Notes under the pieces: model-generated | What the model was told of the DNA's origin: nothing | Seen by the model: the letters and a program-made list of their open reading frames with translations, nothing else | The model's database searches: none | Shown: piece by piece, positions 24,266 through 32,480 of the stretch | Position numbering within the stretch: position 1 is the first letter of the stretch | Layout of the letters: the number at the start of each line of letters is the position of its first letter | Origin: Propionibacteriaceae bacterium | GTDB lineage: Bacteria > Actinomycetota > Actinomycetes > Propionibacteriales > Propionibacteriaceae | Length of the DNA stretch: 33,804 bases | Direction of reading: 5' to 3' | NCBI GenBank assembly: GCA_017306015.1 | Contig: JAFKJK010000032.1 | Coordinates: 1-33,804, forward strand | Position numbers and translations under genes: made by a program

Positions 24266-24930
24266 GACGCGCGCTGCAGGACAACTCGCTCTCGATCGTC
24301 TTCGGTCTGCTGCTGCTGGCGACGCTGGCCGGCCAGTCGTTCGTCGGCCTCGCGGGCTACAACGAGCAGGCGCGTACCGACGGTCTGGCCGAGATCAGCT
24401 GGGGACGCTACGTCACCTCGTCCTCGTTCGGGGTGGACGTGGCCGAGAACTGGCAGTCGGAGTACCTGCAGTTCACGCTGTACATCCTGCTGACGGTCTG
24501 GCTGGTCCAGCGTGGGTCGTCGGAGTCGAAGAAGCCGGAGGACGCCGGCTTCCGCTCCGCCGAGGAGGAGCGGATCGGCGAGTTCGCCGACGCCGACTCG
24601 CCCAGCACAGCCAGCGCCGGCGGCTGGGTGACGAAGCTGTACTCGGCGTCCCTGACACTGGTGATGGCGACGATCTTCCTGCTGTCGTGGGCGGCCCAGG
24701 GGGTGGCCGGCCGGGTCGCGTACAACGAGGAGCGGCTGCGCGACCTGTTGGACCCGCTGCCGCTCGGCGCGTACCTGGTCAGCCCCGACTTCTGGGACCG
24801 CACCCTGCAGAACTGGCAGTCCGAGCTGCTGGCGGTCGGCTCGATGGCGATCTTCGCCGTCTTCCTGCGCCAGCGCGGATCGCCCGAGTCGAAGCCCGTC
24901 GGCGCACCTCACAGCGAGACCCCTGGGTGA
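24262..24930 (+). CDS. DUF6766-family membrane protein
   Basis: This 222-residue protein matches the DUF6766 pattern of four membrane segments in two similar halves. Each half has a tyrosine/asparagine motif (GYNEQARTDG; AYNEERLRD), then NWQSE, a hydrophobic span and LRQRGSPESK or VQRGSSESKK. The internal repeat suggests an ancient duplication. Function is unknown; it may take part in envelope or membrane stress, judging by the neighbouring YihY gene. Confidence 0.75.
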   Translation: MRRALQDNSLSIVFGLLLLATLAGQSFVGLAGYNEQARTDGLAEISWGRYVTSSSFGVDVAENWQSEYLQFTLYILLTVWLVQRGSSESKKPEDAGFRSAEEERIGEFADADSPSTASAGGWVTKLYSASLTLVMATIFLLSWAAQGVAGRVAYNEERLRDLLDPLPLGAYLVSPDFWDRTLQNWQSELLAVGSMAIFAVFLRQRGSPESKPVGAPHSETPG

Positions 24931-25031
24931 CCCCTCCGCCCTGGATCGCGATCGCCGGTACGGAGTGCCCGTCGTGTGGGTGCGGGCGAGCGGACTTGAT
25001 CGTGGACGTGGTGGGTAACGGAAGGCCATGA
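24927..25031 (+). CDS. Possible 34-residue cysteine-rich peptide
   Basis: GTG at 24927 overlaps the DUF6766 stop (GTGA) and the TGA stop overlaps the YihY start (ATGA). The peptide carries a CPSCGCG motif that could bind zinc. No strong ribosome binding site is seen, so it depends on coupling. It fills the gap between the two genes exactly, which is suggestive but could be chance. Confidence 0.35.
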   Translation: MTPPPWIAIAGTECPSCGCGRADLIVDVVGNGRP

Positions 25032-26053
25032 GTCGATCCGAGCCAGTCCAGCAGCCGTCCCGGGCCGTCCCGGGTGTCGAAGCCGAATCCCCGACCGAGA
25101 TCCCACTCGCCGGCTGGCGGCAGGTCGCGATCCGCGGCTGGAAGGAGGCGTCCTCCGACCAGGTGCCGCTGCTGGCCGCCGGGGTGGCGTTCTTCGGCTT
25201 CCTCGCCCTGTTCCCGGCGCTGATCGCGCTGACGCTGGTCTACGGACTGGTCGCCGATCCGGGGTCGATCTCCGAGCAGTTCGGGGCGCTGCTCGCATCG
25301 CTTCCCGGGGACGCCCGGACGCTGGTGGAGACCCAGTTGCAGCAACTCACGGCCGCGCCGGCGCAGGGCCTGGGCTGGGGCCTTGCCGTCAGCCTGGTGG
25401 TCGCGATCTGGAGCGCGTCCGGAGGCGTCGGCAACCTGGTCACGGCCATCAACATCGCCTACGACGAGGAGCGGAACCGCGGCCTGGTGAAGGAGAAGCT
25501 CCTCGTCCTCGGCCTCACCATCGGCGCGATCGTGTTCATGGTGGCGCTGATGGCTCTGGTGGCGGCCGTCCCCGTGGCATTCCAGGTCGTCGGGCTCACC
25601 GGCGGTTGGCGCTGGGTGGCCGAAGCCGTCCGGTGGGTGCTCGTCGTCGTGCTGGTGATCGTCGCGCTCGCCGTCCTGTACCGCGTCGCACCCGACCGCG
25701 ACGCCCCGAAGTTCCGCTGGGTGTCAGTCGGTGCCGTGGTCGCAACCGTGTTGTGGCTGCTGGCCAGCGTCGGCTTCTCGCTCTACGTCAGCCTGTTCGG
25801 GAACTACGCGAAGACCTACGGCGCGCTGGCGGGCGTGGTCGTGATGCTGCTGTGGCTGTGGATCACCAGCTACGCCGTCCTGCTCGGCGCCGAGATCAAC
25901 GCCGAGTCGGAGGAACAGACCGCCAAGGACACCACCCGCGGTGCGCCCCGTCCGCTCGGTGAGCGGAACGCGGTGAAGGCAGACTCGCTGCCGGGAGGGG
26001 ACGAGAAGCCGGCCCCTCTCGGCGGACGGTCGGAGGGCGGCGCCCGGAGCTGA
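25028..26053 (+). CDS. YihY/virulence factor BrkB family membrane protein
   Basis: This 341-residue protein has six predicted membrane spans and the family's conserved C-terminal block YAKTYGALAGVVVMLLWLWITSYAVLLGAEINAE. The early SDQVPLLAAGVAFFGFLALFPALIAL block is typical of the first span. Earlier names (ribonuclease BN) for this family are wrong; function is unknown. GGAAGG precedes the ATG. The disordered C-terminus is charged. It converges on the tatA gene with 19 bases between. Confidence 0.88.
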   Translation: MSRSEPVQQPSRAVPGVEAESPTEIPLAGWRQVAIRGWKEASSDQVPLLAAGVAFFGFLALFPALIALTLVYGLVADPGSISEQFGALLASLPGDARTLVETQLQQLTAAPAQGLGWGLAVSLVVAIWSASGGVGNLVTAINIAYDEERNRGLVKEKLLVLGLTIGAIVFMVALMALVAAVPVAFQVVGLTGGWRWVAEAVRWVLVVVLVIVALAVLYRVAPDRDAPKFRWVSVGAVVATVLWLLASVGFSLYVSLFGNYAKTYGALAGVVVMLLWLWITSYAVLLGAEINAESEEQTAKDTTRGAPRPLGERNAVKADSLPGGDEKPAPLGGRSEGGARS

Positions 26054-26072
26054 GCGTCGCGGACGAGTCAGC

Positions 26073-26348
26073 TCAGGAAGCGACGGAGTGATGCGCCGGA
26101 TCGTCCGCCACTGATCCGGGGCTCTCGGACGCCGGTTCGGTGACGGCCGGGCCGGTCGTCCCGGTGGCCGGCTCGGGAGTCGCGACCACCGGCGTCGCGG
26201 CGGGCTTCTGGCCCGACGAGGTCTCCTCCTTGAACTCGCGGATCGCCCGGCCGGCGTTCTTGCCGACGTTGGCGAGCTTGGAGCCCCCAAACAGCACCAG
26301 GGCGACGATCGCGATGATCACCCATTCCCAGCCACCGATGTCCGGCAT
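26073..26348 (-). CDS. tatA: TatA-type Sec-independent protein translocase subunit
   Basis: This 91-residue protein forms the pore of the twin-arginine export system. It has the classic layout: short N-terminus, one span (WVIIAIVALVLFGG, FG pair at 20-21), a hinge, an amphipathic helix (SKLANVGKNAGRAIREFKEE) and an acidic disordered tail. It is single here; tatC is not in the window. TatA and TatE are difficult to separate by sequence. Confidence 0.92.
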   Translation of the reverse strand: MPDIGGWEWVIIAIVALVLFGGSKLANVGKNAGRAIREFKEETSSGQKPAATPVVATPEPATGTTGPAVTEPASESPGSVADDPAHHSVAS

Positions 26349-26368
26349 GTGCGTCCTTCTTCCTGCCA

Positions 26369-26387
26369 GGCCCGCAACTCGCGGGCC
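26369..26387. promoter_or_regulatory. Dyad upstream of tatA
   Basis: GGCCCGC and GCGGGCC form a perfect 7-bp stem with a 5-base AACTC centre, 21 bases upstream of the tatA start. It may be a leader hairpin or an operator. Confidence 0.35.
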
Positions 26388-26475
26388 GACTGAATTCTAG
26401 GTCGCCCTCCTCAAGACCGACGTCCTGGGGGCGCTTCCTAGACTCGATGACGGCACGGCTGGGCGGAGGAAGCGG

Positions 26476-28227
26476 ATGGGCATGGAGCGGGATCGCGGCG
26501 ACAGGCGGACGCGTCGGCGCCTGCGGGTGGGCCTGGTGGCGGCGGCCGTGGCGGGGAGCGTGGTGCTGGCGGCCTGTTCGGCCACCGACCCGGTCGTCAC
26601 CGGATCGAGGCCGGACGCCGGGTCGGCGCCGTCGGCGGGGCCGCAGACCCGGACGCCGGTCGAGCTGGACACCCTCCCAGGTTGGACGCCTCCGACGTCG
26701 TTGGGCAACGGCGGCTACGCCCGTCCGCTGCTGGGCGCTGCCGGTGACATCAGCTGGACGGTCTACGACCAGCAGAGCCAGCCGATCACCAACCACGCTC
26801 CCACGCGGACGGTCGCCTGGGGTGACCCGTCCGACTACACCACGATCCCCGGCGTCCTGGTCTGGCGCGGCAACAACGCACGCACCGCGCCCACCTACGG
26901 CACCGCCGACATCACCCAGAAGAAGCTGCAGATCGCCTGGACGCACGACATCGGCGCGGTCAGCGCGGACGGCAGCTACTTCCCCGGCGCCGGCTGGACC
27001 GGCCAGCCACTGCTGGTGAACTGGCCGAAGGCCACCAAGGAGGCGATGGGCCTGAGCCAGGCGGAGATCGACGATCCCGGCTTCGTCGAGGTGATCTATC
27101 CGGTCTTCGACGGCCACATCTACCGGCTCGATCTCGCCACGGGCACGCAGACCAGGCCGGCGATCGACTCCGGCTGGGGCTTCAAGGGGACGGGATCGAT
27201 CGACCCCCGCGGCTACCCGCTGCTGTACACCGGCCAGGGACTCAACGAGAACGGCGAGGCCACGGGCCCGTGGGAGTACCGGATCTTCGACTTGATCCAG
27301 AACAAGCAGGTCGCCCAGATCAGCGGGACGGACGAGGTGTCGCACCGCCAGGATCCGGTGGGGTGGGGCGCGTTCGACTCGTCCGCCCTGGTCGACCGGT
27401 TCTCCGACACCCTGATCGAGCCCGGCGAGAACGGGGTGATCTACTCCGCGAAGCTGAACGCGTCCTTCGACCCGGCGGCGAAGAAGGTCTCGGTCGACCC
27501 GCAGCTCACCAAGATGGTCTACTCGACCCCGGTCAGCAGGCAGTACGGCATCGAGAGTTCGGCCGCCGCGTGGCGCAACCTGATGTACGCCAACGACAAC
27601 GACGGCAACCTGGTCTGCTGGGACGCCACCACGCTGCAGGTCGTCTGGGCGCACAACTTCTCCGACAACGCCGACTCCACTCCGGTGCTGGCGGACGAGG
27701 GTGGCCACCCGTACCTGTACACCGGCAACTCGGTGGGTTGGCGCGGGGCCGAGCGGCGCGACCAGGTGACCGGCCTGGTCAAGGTGGACGGGCTGACCGG
27801 CCAGGTCGTCTGGCGCTACGACCTGCCCACCTACTACGACTTCGCGGTGAAGGGCGGCCTGCTCTCGACGCCGCTGCTGGGCCAGGGCGAGGACTCCGAC
27901 ATGGTGATCTTCAACGTCGCCAAGACCACCGCGCCGTCCGAGGGCACCCTGATCGCGCTGGACCGGCGGACCGGGAGGACGATCTGGTCGCGGAGCCTCG
28001 CCCACTACTCGTGGAGCTCGCCGGTGATGATCCACGGCACGGACGGGCACGAGTACGGCGTGTTCGGCGACTCGGCCGGCCTGCTGCACCTCTTCGACCC
28101 GGCCACCGGACACGACTATTCGACCTTGTCGCTCGGCAAGAACGTCGAGGCGTCGGTGTCCGCCTACGACAACATGCTGGTGGTCGCCTCGTACAACCAG
28201 AAGATCTACGGGATCACGGTGAGCTGA
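26476..28227 (+). CDS. PQQ-propeller (BamB-like) lipoprotein
   Basis: This 583-residue exported protein starts with a lipoprotein signal ending VVLAACSATD. The rest contains repeats of the PQQ-like blade type, such as LVCWDATTLQVVWAHNF, LVKVDGLTGQVVWRYDL and LIALDRRTGRTIWSRSL (about 375-510), consistent with a beta-propeller. No PQQ-binding or dehydrogenase residues are obvious, so a structural or binding role is more likely than catalysis. The next gene begins immediately after its stop, so the pair may act together at the membrane. Confidence 0.85.
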   Translation: MGMERDRGDRRTRRRLRVGLVAAAVAGSVVLAACSATDPVVTGSRPDAGSAPSAGPQTRTPVELDTLPGWTPPTSLGNGGYARPLLGAAGDISWTVYDQQSQPITNHAPTRTVAWGDPSDYTTIPGVLVWRGNNARTAPTYGTADITQKKLQIAWTHDIGAVSADGSYFPGAGWTGQPLLVNWPKATKEAMGLSQAEIDDPGFVEVIYPVFDGHIYRLDLATGTQTRPAIDSGWGFKGTGSIDPRGYPLLYTGQGLNENGEATGPWEYRIFDLIQNKQVAQISGTDEVSHRQDPVGWGAFDSSALVDRFSDTLIEPGENGVIYSAKLNASFDPAAKKVSVDPQLTKMVYSTPVSRQYGIESSAAAWRNLMYANDNDGNLVCWDATTLQVVWAHNFSDNADSTPVLADEGGHPYLYTGNSVGWRGAERRDQVTGLVKVDGLTGQVVWRYDLPTYYDFAVKGGLLSTPLLGQGEDSDMVIFNVAKTTAPSEGTLIALDRRTGRTIWSRSLAHYSWSSPVMIHGTDGHEYGVFGDSAGLLHLFDPATGHDYSTLSLGKNVEASVSAYDNMLVVASYNQKIYGITVS

Positions 28228-29403
28228 ATGGGTGCGATGCTGGCGGCGGGGATCGCCTTGGTGGTCAGCGGAGGGGCGGCCCTCCTGGCCCGAACCCTCC
28301 CCGGGTGGCGGACGCGGGTGGCCGGCGGCGGCCCGGTGTGGCTGGGCCTGGCGGTCGGCCTGCTGGTGCTGTGGCTGACCTCGTCGGCGACGAATCTGAC
28401 GGTGATCCTGCTCGGTGCGGCCCTTGTCGCCGGGCTGGTCGAGACGGTGCTGCAACTCGTCGGGGCGCCGTGGGTGTTCCGGTTGATCGGCCAGTTGGCG
28501 GTGATCGGGGCGACGATGGCCCTGGAGTACCAGCGCGGTGACATGTTCGCCGTCACCGCCGCGGTGGGAGCCGTCGTCGGCGTCGCCGCGTTCAGCGTGA
28601 TCGTGTTCGCCACCCGCGGTGCCGCGCTCTCCGGTGCGTCCCGGACGCCGCCGCTGCTCGCGCTTGTCGGCGCCGTCTATCTGGGAGTGGTGGCCTGGGG
28701 GCTGCCCAATCCGGGGGTGGGTGCGCTGGTGCTCGTGGTGGCGGCTGCGGTGGTGCCGCTCGCGATCCTGCCCGGACGCGGCGGCCCGGACGAGGTGGCG
28801 CTGGGCCCGGTGCTCGCGGCTGCCGCCTTCGCGAGCGGGATGTACGCCTGGCTGGCCAACGCCTCCCCGGCCATGGTGTTGGCGCCGGTGGCCGTCCTGG
28901 AAGTCGACGTCGCCTGGACGCTGGTGCGTCGCCTGGTCGCGGTCGACGGACGCGCCCGGCTCGCCGCGGCCGGCGGCTGGTGGCGCGGCCTGGACGCCTG
29001 GAGCGAGCCGGCCACGGACCTGGTGGCTCAGCGCGCCGCTGCGGCGACATCGCCGCGGGCCGCGTCCGCCTGGTTGGTCGGTGCCACCGTGGCCGTGCTG
29101 GCGCTGAGCGTGGTCCAGTGGTGGCTCGGCGTCCACTGGCTCCTGGCGGCGGCGATGATCCTGCTGCTCGCGCTCGGGTGGCTGCTCCTCCAGCTGGCCG
29201 CGATCGACCTGCCACGCTCCGACCTGATCGCGTGGCTGGCCGGGCTGAGCGTCCTGGCCGGCGTGCTCGCTATCGGCGGCCACCTCACCGACGGACGGCG
29301 GCTGGTCACCGCGCTGCCGCTGCTCGTGGCGCTGGTCGTCTGGGCCGCCGCGCTCCCGCGCCTGCGCGGAACAGCCGACCGGGCGTCCGCTGTGTCCACC
29401 TGA
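28228..29403 (+). CDS. Polytopic membrane protein, unknown function
   Basis: This 391-residue protein has roughly ten hydrophobic segments and few charged residues. Its ATG directly follows the PQQ-lipoprotein stop, so the two are probably coupled. The layout (ETVLQLVGAPWVFRLIGQLAVI early, then VLEVDVAWTLVRRLVAV) vaguely resembles the WecA/MraY phosphosugar transferases, but the catalytic Asp pairs and the HLHH-like loop are missing. That similarity is weak. It converges on cobQ with 7 bases between. Confidence 0.65.
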   Translation: MGAMLAAGIALVVSGGAALLARTLPGWRTRVAGGGPVWLGLAVGLLVLWLTSSATNLTVILLGAALVAGLVETVLQLVGAPWVFRLIGQLAVIGATMALEYQRGDMFAVTAAVGAVVGVAAFSVIVFATRGAALSGASRTPPLLALVGAVYLGVVAWGLPNPGVGALVLVVAAAVVPLAILPGRGGPDEVALGPVLAAAAFASGMYAWLANASPAMVLAPVAVLEVDVAWTLVRRLVAVDGRARLAAAGGWWRGLDAWSEPATDLVAQRAAAATSPRAASAWLVGATVAVLALSVVQWWLGVHWLLAAAMILLLALGWLLLQLAAIDLPRSDLIAWLAGLSVLAGVLAIGGHLTDGRRLVTALPLLVALVVWAAALPRLRGTADRASAVST

Positions 29404-29410
29404 GCCCGGG

Positions 29411-30853
29411 CTACGACACCCCGGAGCGGGTGAGCAGGCCGTCGAGGTCGACATCGGCTTCGAGGGCGTCGGCGAGGTCGTCCAGCATCCGGGCGCGGCG
29501 CTCGGCGAAGCCGGGCTGACCGGACGCCGGACGCCAGGACGAGCCGACCGCGCCGGCCAGCTCGGCGAGCCAGGCCCGCCGGAAGTCGTCGTTCTCGAAG
29601 GCTCCGTGCCAGATCGTGCCCCACGTGTTGCCCACCCGGACGCCGTCCAGGAACGGCTCCCCGCTCCTCGGCTCGACCACGCCGTGGTGGATCTCGTAGC
29701 CGACCACCTCGTGCCCGTGCCACGCGCCACGCGGACGGCCGAGCACCTTGTCAGGGCCGAATCGTACGGACGCCGGCAGCAGACCGAGCCCCGGCTGGAC
29801 GCCACGGGCCGACTCCACTGGATCGTCGATCACCTCGGCGAGCATCTGGTAGCCCCCGCAGATCCCGAGGATCGGCCGTCCGGCCGCGGCGCGTGCGGTC
29901 AGTGCGTCCGCCAGCCCGAGCCGCCGCAGCCAGTCCAGGTCGGCCAGCGTCGACCGGCTCCCGGGCAGTACCACCAGGTCGGCGTTCTCGACGTCGGCCG
30001 GGCTCGCGGTCGCGAACACGTCCAGCCCGGGCTCGGCCGCCAGCGCGTCCAGGTCGGTGGCGTTCGAGATCCGCGGGAACCGGAGAACGGCTACCCGCAG
30101 CGTGCCCGTCCGTCCGGGCAGCCGCGGCCATCCGGCGAAAGCCAGGGCGTCCTCGCTGTCCAGCCAGACCTGATCCAGCCAGGGCAGCACGCCGAAGCAG
30201 CGCAGGCCGGTGCGGGCGGTGAGCTCGGTCAGTCCGGGGTCGAGGACGGACTGGTCGCCGCGGAACTTGTTGATCAGGTAGCCGGCCAGGGTTGCCCGGT
30301 CGGCGTCGTCGACGATCGCCCAGTGCCCGTAGATGGACGCCAGGACGCCGCCGCGGTCGATGTCGCCGACGAGCACGACCGGCAGCCCGAACCTCCGGGC
30401 CAGGCCGAAGTTCACGTAGTCACCGCTGCGCAGGTTGATCTCGGCGGGGGAGCCGGCCCCCTCGGCGACCACCAGGTCGTAGCCGGCGTCCAGTTCCTCG
30501 TACGCGGAGAACGCTGCTTCGGCCAGCTTCGTGCGTCCGCCGACGTACTCGCCGGCCTCCAGGGTGCCGGCCGGCTGGCCGCGCAGGACGATGTAGGAGC
30601 GCCGGTCGGTGCCGGGCTTGAGCAGCACCGGATTGAGCACCGCGGACGGTTCGACTCCGGCGGCGATGGCCTGCAGGTACTGGGCGCGGCCGATCTCGGA
30701 CCCGTCCGGGCAGACCACCGAGTTGTTGGACATGTTCTGCGCCTTGAACGGCGCCACCCGGACGCCCTTGCGGGCCCAGGCACGGCAGAGCCCGGCGACG
30801 ATCAGCGACTTGCCGGCGTCCGAGGACGTGCCCGCCACCAGGAGACCAGCCAT
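29411..30853 (-). CDS. cobQ: Cobyric acid synthase (adenosylcobyrate amidotransferase)
   Basis: This 480-residue enzyme amidates four carboxyl groups of adenosylcobyrinate diamide in B12 synthesis. The N-terminal dethiobiotin-synthetase-like domain opens MAGLLVAGTSSDAGKSLIVAGL (P-loop-like) with FKAQNMSNNSVV. The C-terminal type 1 glutaminase carries the nucleophile cysteine in ILGICGGYQMLAEVIDD and YEIHHGVVE with the catalytic His region. Length is near normal (about 480-500). No neighbouring cobalamin genes are seen, and I see no convincing cobalamin riboswitch upstream. Confidence 0.95.
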   Translation of the reverse strand: MAGLLVAGTSSDAGKSLIVAGLCRAWARKGVRVAPFKAQNMSNNSVVCPDGSEIGRAQYLQAIAAGVEPSAVLNPVLLKPGTDRRSYIVLRGQPAGTLEAGEYVGGRTKLAEAAFSAYEELDAGYDLVVAEGAGSPAEINLRSGDYVNFGLARRFGLPVVLVGDIDRGGVLASIYGHWAIVDDADRATLAGYLINKFRGDQSVLDPGLTELTARTGLRCFGVLPWLDQVWLDSEDALAFAGWPRLPGRTGTLRVAVLRFPRISNATDLDALAAEPGLDVFATASPADVENADLVVLPGSRSTLADLDWLRRLGLADALTARAAAGRPILGICGGYQMLAEVIDDPVESARGVQPGLGLLPASVRFGPDKVLGRPRGAWHGHEVVGYEIHHGVVEPRSGEPFLDGVRVGNTWGTIWHGAFENDDFRRAWLAELAGAVGSSWRPASGQPGFAERRARMLDDLADALEADVDLDGLLTRSGVS

Positions 30854-30939
30854 CCAGGCATCCTCTCACGCCGCCGCGACAGCCGATGCGGGCTTCTCCC
30901 GCCGGGGGGAGTGACCCAAAGAACGTAGCCAGGCTGCAC

Positions 30940-30967
30940 TTGCGTGTCCGGTATTCAGTGTTACTAT
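30940..30967 (+). promoter_or_regulatory. Candidate promoter of the PadR operon
   Basis: TTGCGT (30940-30945) and TACTAT (30962-30967) are spaced by 16 bases and resemble a sigma-70-type promoter. The -10 lies within the dyad that probably binds the PadR repressor. Confidence 0.5.
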
Positions 30968-30989
30968 CTACTGGTAGTCAATGACACTG
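30956..30989. promoter_or_regulatory. Candidate PadR operator
   Basis: CAGTGT (30956-30961) and ACACTG (30984-30989) form the outer arms. ACTA (30963-30966) and TAGT (30975-30978) form inner arms. The dyad overlaps the candidate -10 box and lies 17 bases before the PadR start, fitting autorepression. Confidence 0.6.
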
Positions 30990-31006
30990 AGTAGCAGGAG
31001 GACGGT

Positions 31007-31324
31007 ATGGGCAGGCAGCTGACCGAGATGCTCAAGGGCGTCCTCGAGGGTGTCGTGCTGGCGATCCTGGCCGTCCAGCCGGCCTACGGCTACGAGATCA
31101 CCGCCCGGCTGCGGGAACGGGGCTTCACCGAGATCGTCGAGGGGACCGTCTACGCCGTGCTCGTCCGCATCGAGCAGAAGGGGCTGGTCGACGTGACCAA
31201 GGTCCCGTCCGAGAAGGGTCCGCCGCGCAAGGTCTACACCCTCAACGACCGGGGCCGGGCCGACCTCGAGGAGTTCTGGAGGACGTGGAGCTTCCTCGCC
31301 GATCGGCTCGGACAACTCAAGTAA
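31007..31324 (+). CDS. PadR-family transcriptional regulator
   Basis: This 105-residue protein has the compact PadR winged-helix layout (LKGVLEGVVLAILAVQPAYGYEITARLRERGF, then VEGTVYAVLVRIEQKGLVDV and KGPPRKVYTLNDRGRADLEEF). It begins an operon with a DUF1048 protein and a DrrAB-type exporter, a frequent actinobacterial arrangement in which PadR represses the exporter until a drug or other ligand is bound. AGGAGG precedes the ATG. Confidence 0.93.
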   Translation: MGRQLTEMLKGVLEGVVLAILAVQPAYGYEITARLRERGFTEIVEGTVYAVLVRIEQKGLVDVTKVPSEKGPPRKVYTLNDRGRADLEEFWRTWSFLADRLGQLK

Positions 31325-31335
31325 GGAGACAGGAC

Positions 31336-31704
31336 ATGGCAGCGAAGTGGTACGAGTTGGTCACCGGCTCGTTGGAGGAGAAGAAGCAGTACCGCGAGCA
31401 CAAGGCGCGGATCAAGCAGCTGCCGGCGAGCTACCGGACCGCGGCTGAGGGCGTGGAGAGGTACCTGATGTACGCCGGCGGCATCGCCAGGGGCGACGTG
31501 CTGATCCGGATGTACGGCGATCTCGTCGACCTGTTCGAGGAGAGCGCGGCGAACGGGACGCCGATCCGCCAGATCGTCGGGGACGATCCGGTCGAGTTCG
31601 TGGAGACCTTCGTCGCGAACTACGCCGACGGCGCCTGGATCAGCAAGGAACGGGCGCGGCTGAACCAAGCGATCGAGGATGCCGAACGGGAGGAACGCAG
31701 ATGA
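31336..31704 (+). CDS. DUF1048-domain protein
   Basis: This 122-residue, highly charged helical protein has the DUF1048 pattern (WYELVTGSLEEKKQYREHKARIKQLPASYRTA, then VLIRMYGDLVDLFEESAANG and VGDDPVEFVETFVANY). DUF1048 proteins commonly follow PadR genes in actinobacteria. Its stop overlaps the start of the ABC ATPase gene (ATGA). AGGAGAC precedes the ATG. The molecular role is not known. Confidence 0.87.
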   Translation: MAAKWYELVTGSLEEKKQYREHKARIKQLPASYRTAAEGVERYLMYAGGIARGDVLIRMYGDLVDLFEESAANGTPIRQIVGDDPVEFVETFVANYADGAWISKERARLNQAIEDAEREERR

Positions 31705-32480
31705 CAGACGCAGCCATCCGGGTCAGCGGGCTGGAGAAGTCGTACGGAGAGCTGGCCGTCCTGCGTGGCGTGGACTTCGACGTGGCGTCCGGCAGCATCT
31801 TCGCCCTGCTCGGCTCCAACGGTGCCGGCAAGACGACCGTCGTCCGGATCGTGTCGACGCTGCTCACCGCGGATGCGGGGACGGCGTCCGTCGGTGGGTT
31901 CGACGTAGCCACGCAGCCGGCCGAGGTGCGGGAGTCGATCAGCCTCACCGGTCAGTTCGCCGCGGTCGACGAGATCCTCACCGGACGGGAGAACCTCGTC
32001 CTGGTGGCCCGGCTGCGGCACCTCGGCGGCGCCGCGGCCATCGCGGACGACTTGCTGGCGCGGTTCTCGCTGACCGACGCCGCCGACCGCAGGGTGTCGA
32101 CGTACTCCGGTGGCATGCGCCGTCGGCTCGACATCGCGATGAGCCTGATCGGCAACCCGCCGGTGATCTTCCTGGACGAACCCACCACCGGCCTCGACCC
32201 GCAGGCCCGGCTGGACGTGTGGCGCGACGTCCGTGAGCTGGCCCGACTGGGGACGACGGTGCTGCTGACCACCCAGTACCTCGACGAGGCGGAGCAGCTC
32301 GCCGATCGGATCGCGATCCTGCACGAAGGCCGGATCATCACCAACGGCACGCTGGCCGAGCTCAAGCAGCTGCTGCCTCCTGCGACTGTCGAGTACGTCG
32401 AGAAGCAGCCCACCCTCGAGGACGTCTTCCTCGCCCTCGTCGGCGGCCCGGCCAGCCAGAGCAACGAGGAGCAGTCATGA
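31701..32480 (+). CDS. ABC exporter ATPase (DrrA-like)
   Basis: This 259-residue ATPase powers a drug- or lipid-type exporter with the permease that follows. It has Walker A GSNGAGKTT (K44), the signature YSGGMRRRLD and Walker B VIFLDEPTTGLDP, and a downstream switch region TTVLLTTQYLDEAEQLADR. The C-terminal tail (PTLEDVFLALVG) is typical of the DrrA/daunorubicin-resistance group. It overlaps the permease start by 4 bases (ATGA). Confidence 0.93.
   Translation: MTDAAIRVSGLEKSYGELAVLRGVDFDVASGSIFALLGSNGAGKTTVVRIVSTLLTADAGTASVGGFDVATQPAEVRESISLTGQFAAVDEILTGRENLVLVARLRHLGGAAAIADDLLARFSLTDAADRRVSTYSGGMRRRLDIAMSLIGNPPVIFLDEPTTGLDPQARLDVWRDVRELARLGTTVLLTTQYLDEAEQLADRIAILHEGRIITNGTLAELKQLLPPATVEYVEKQPTLEDVFLALVGGPASQSNEEQS

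Noticed and set aside
26068..29805. 1245-residue minus-strand open frame
   Set aside because: Antisense to the propeller and membrane-protein genes, which have clear signals and domains on the plus strand.
30854..31006. Cobalamin riboswitch upstream of cobQ
   Set aside because: No recognisable B12 box or conserved core, and the region is too short for a full element plus the divergent promoter.
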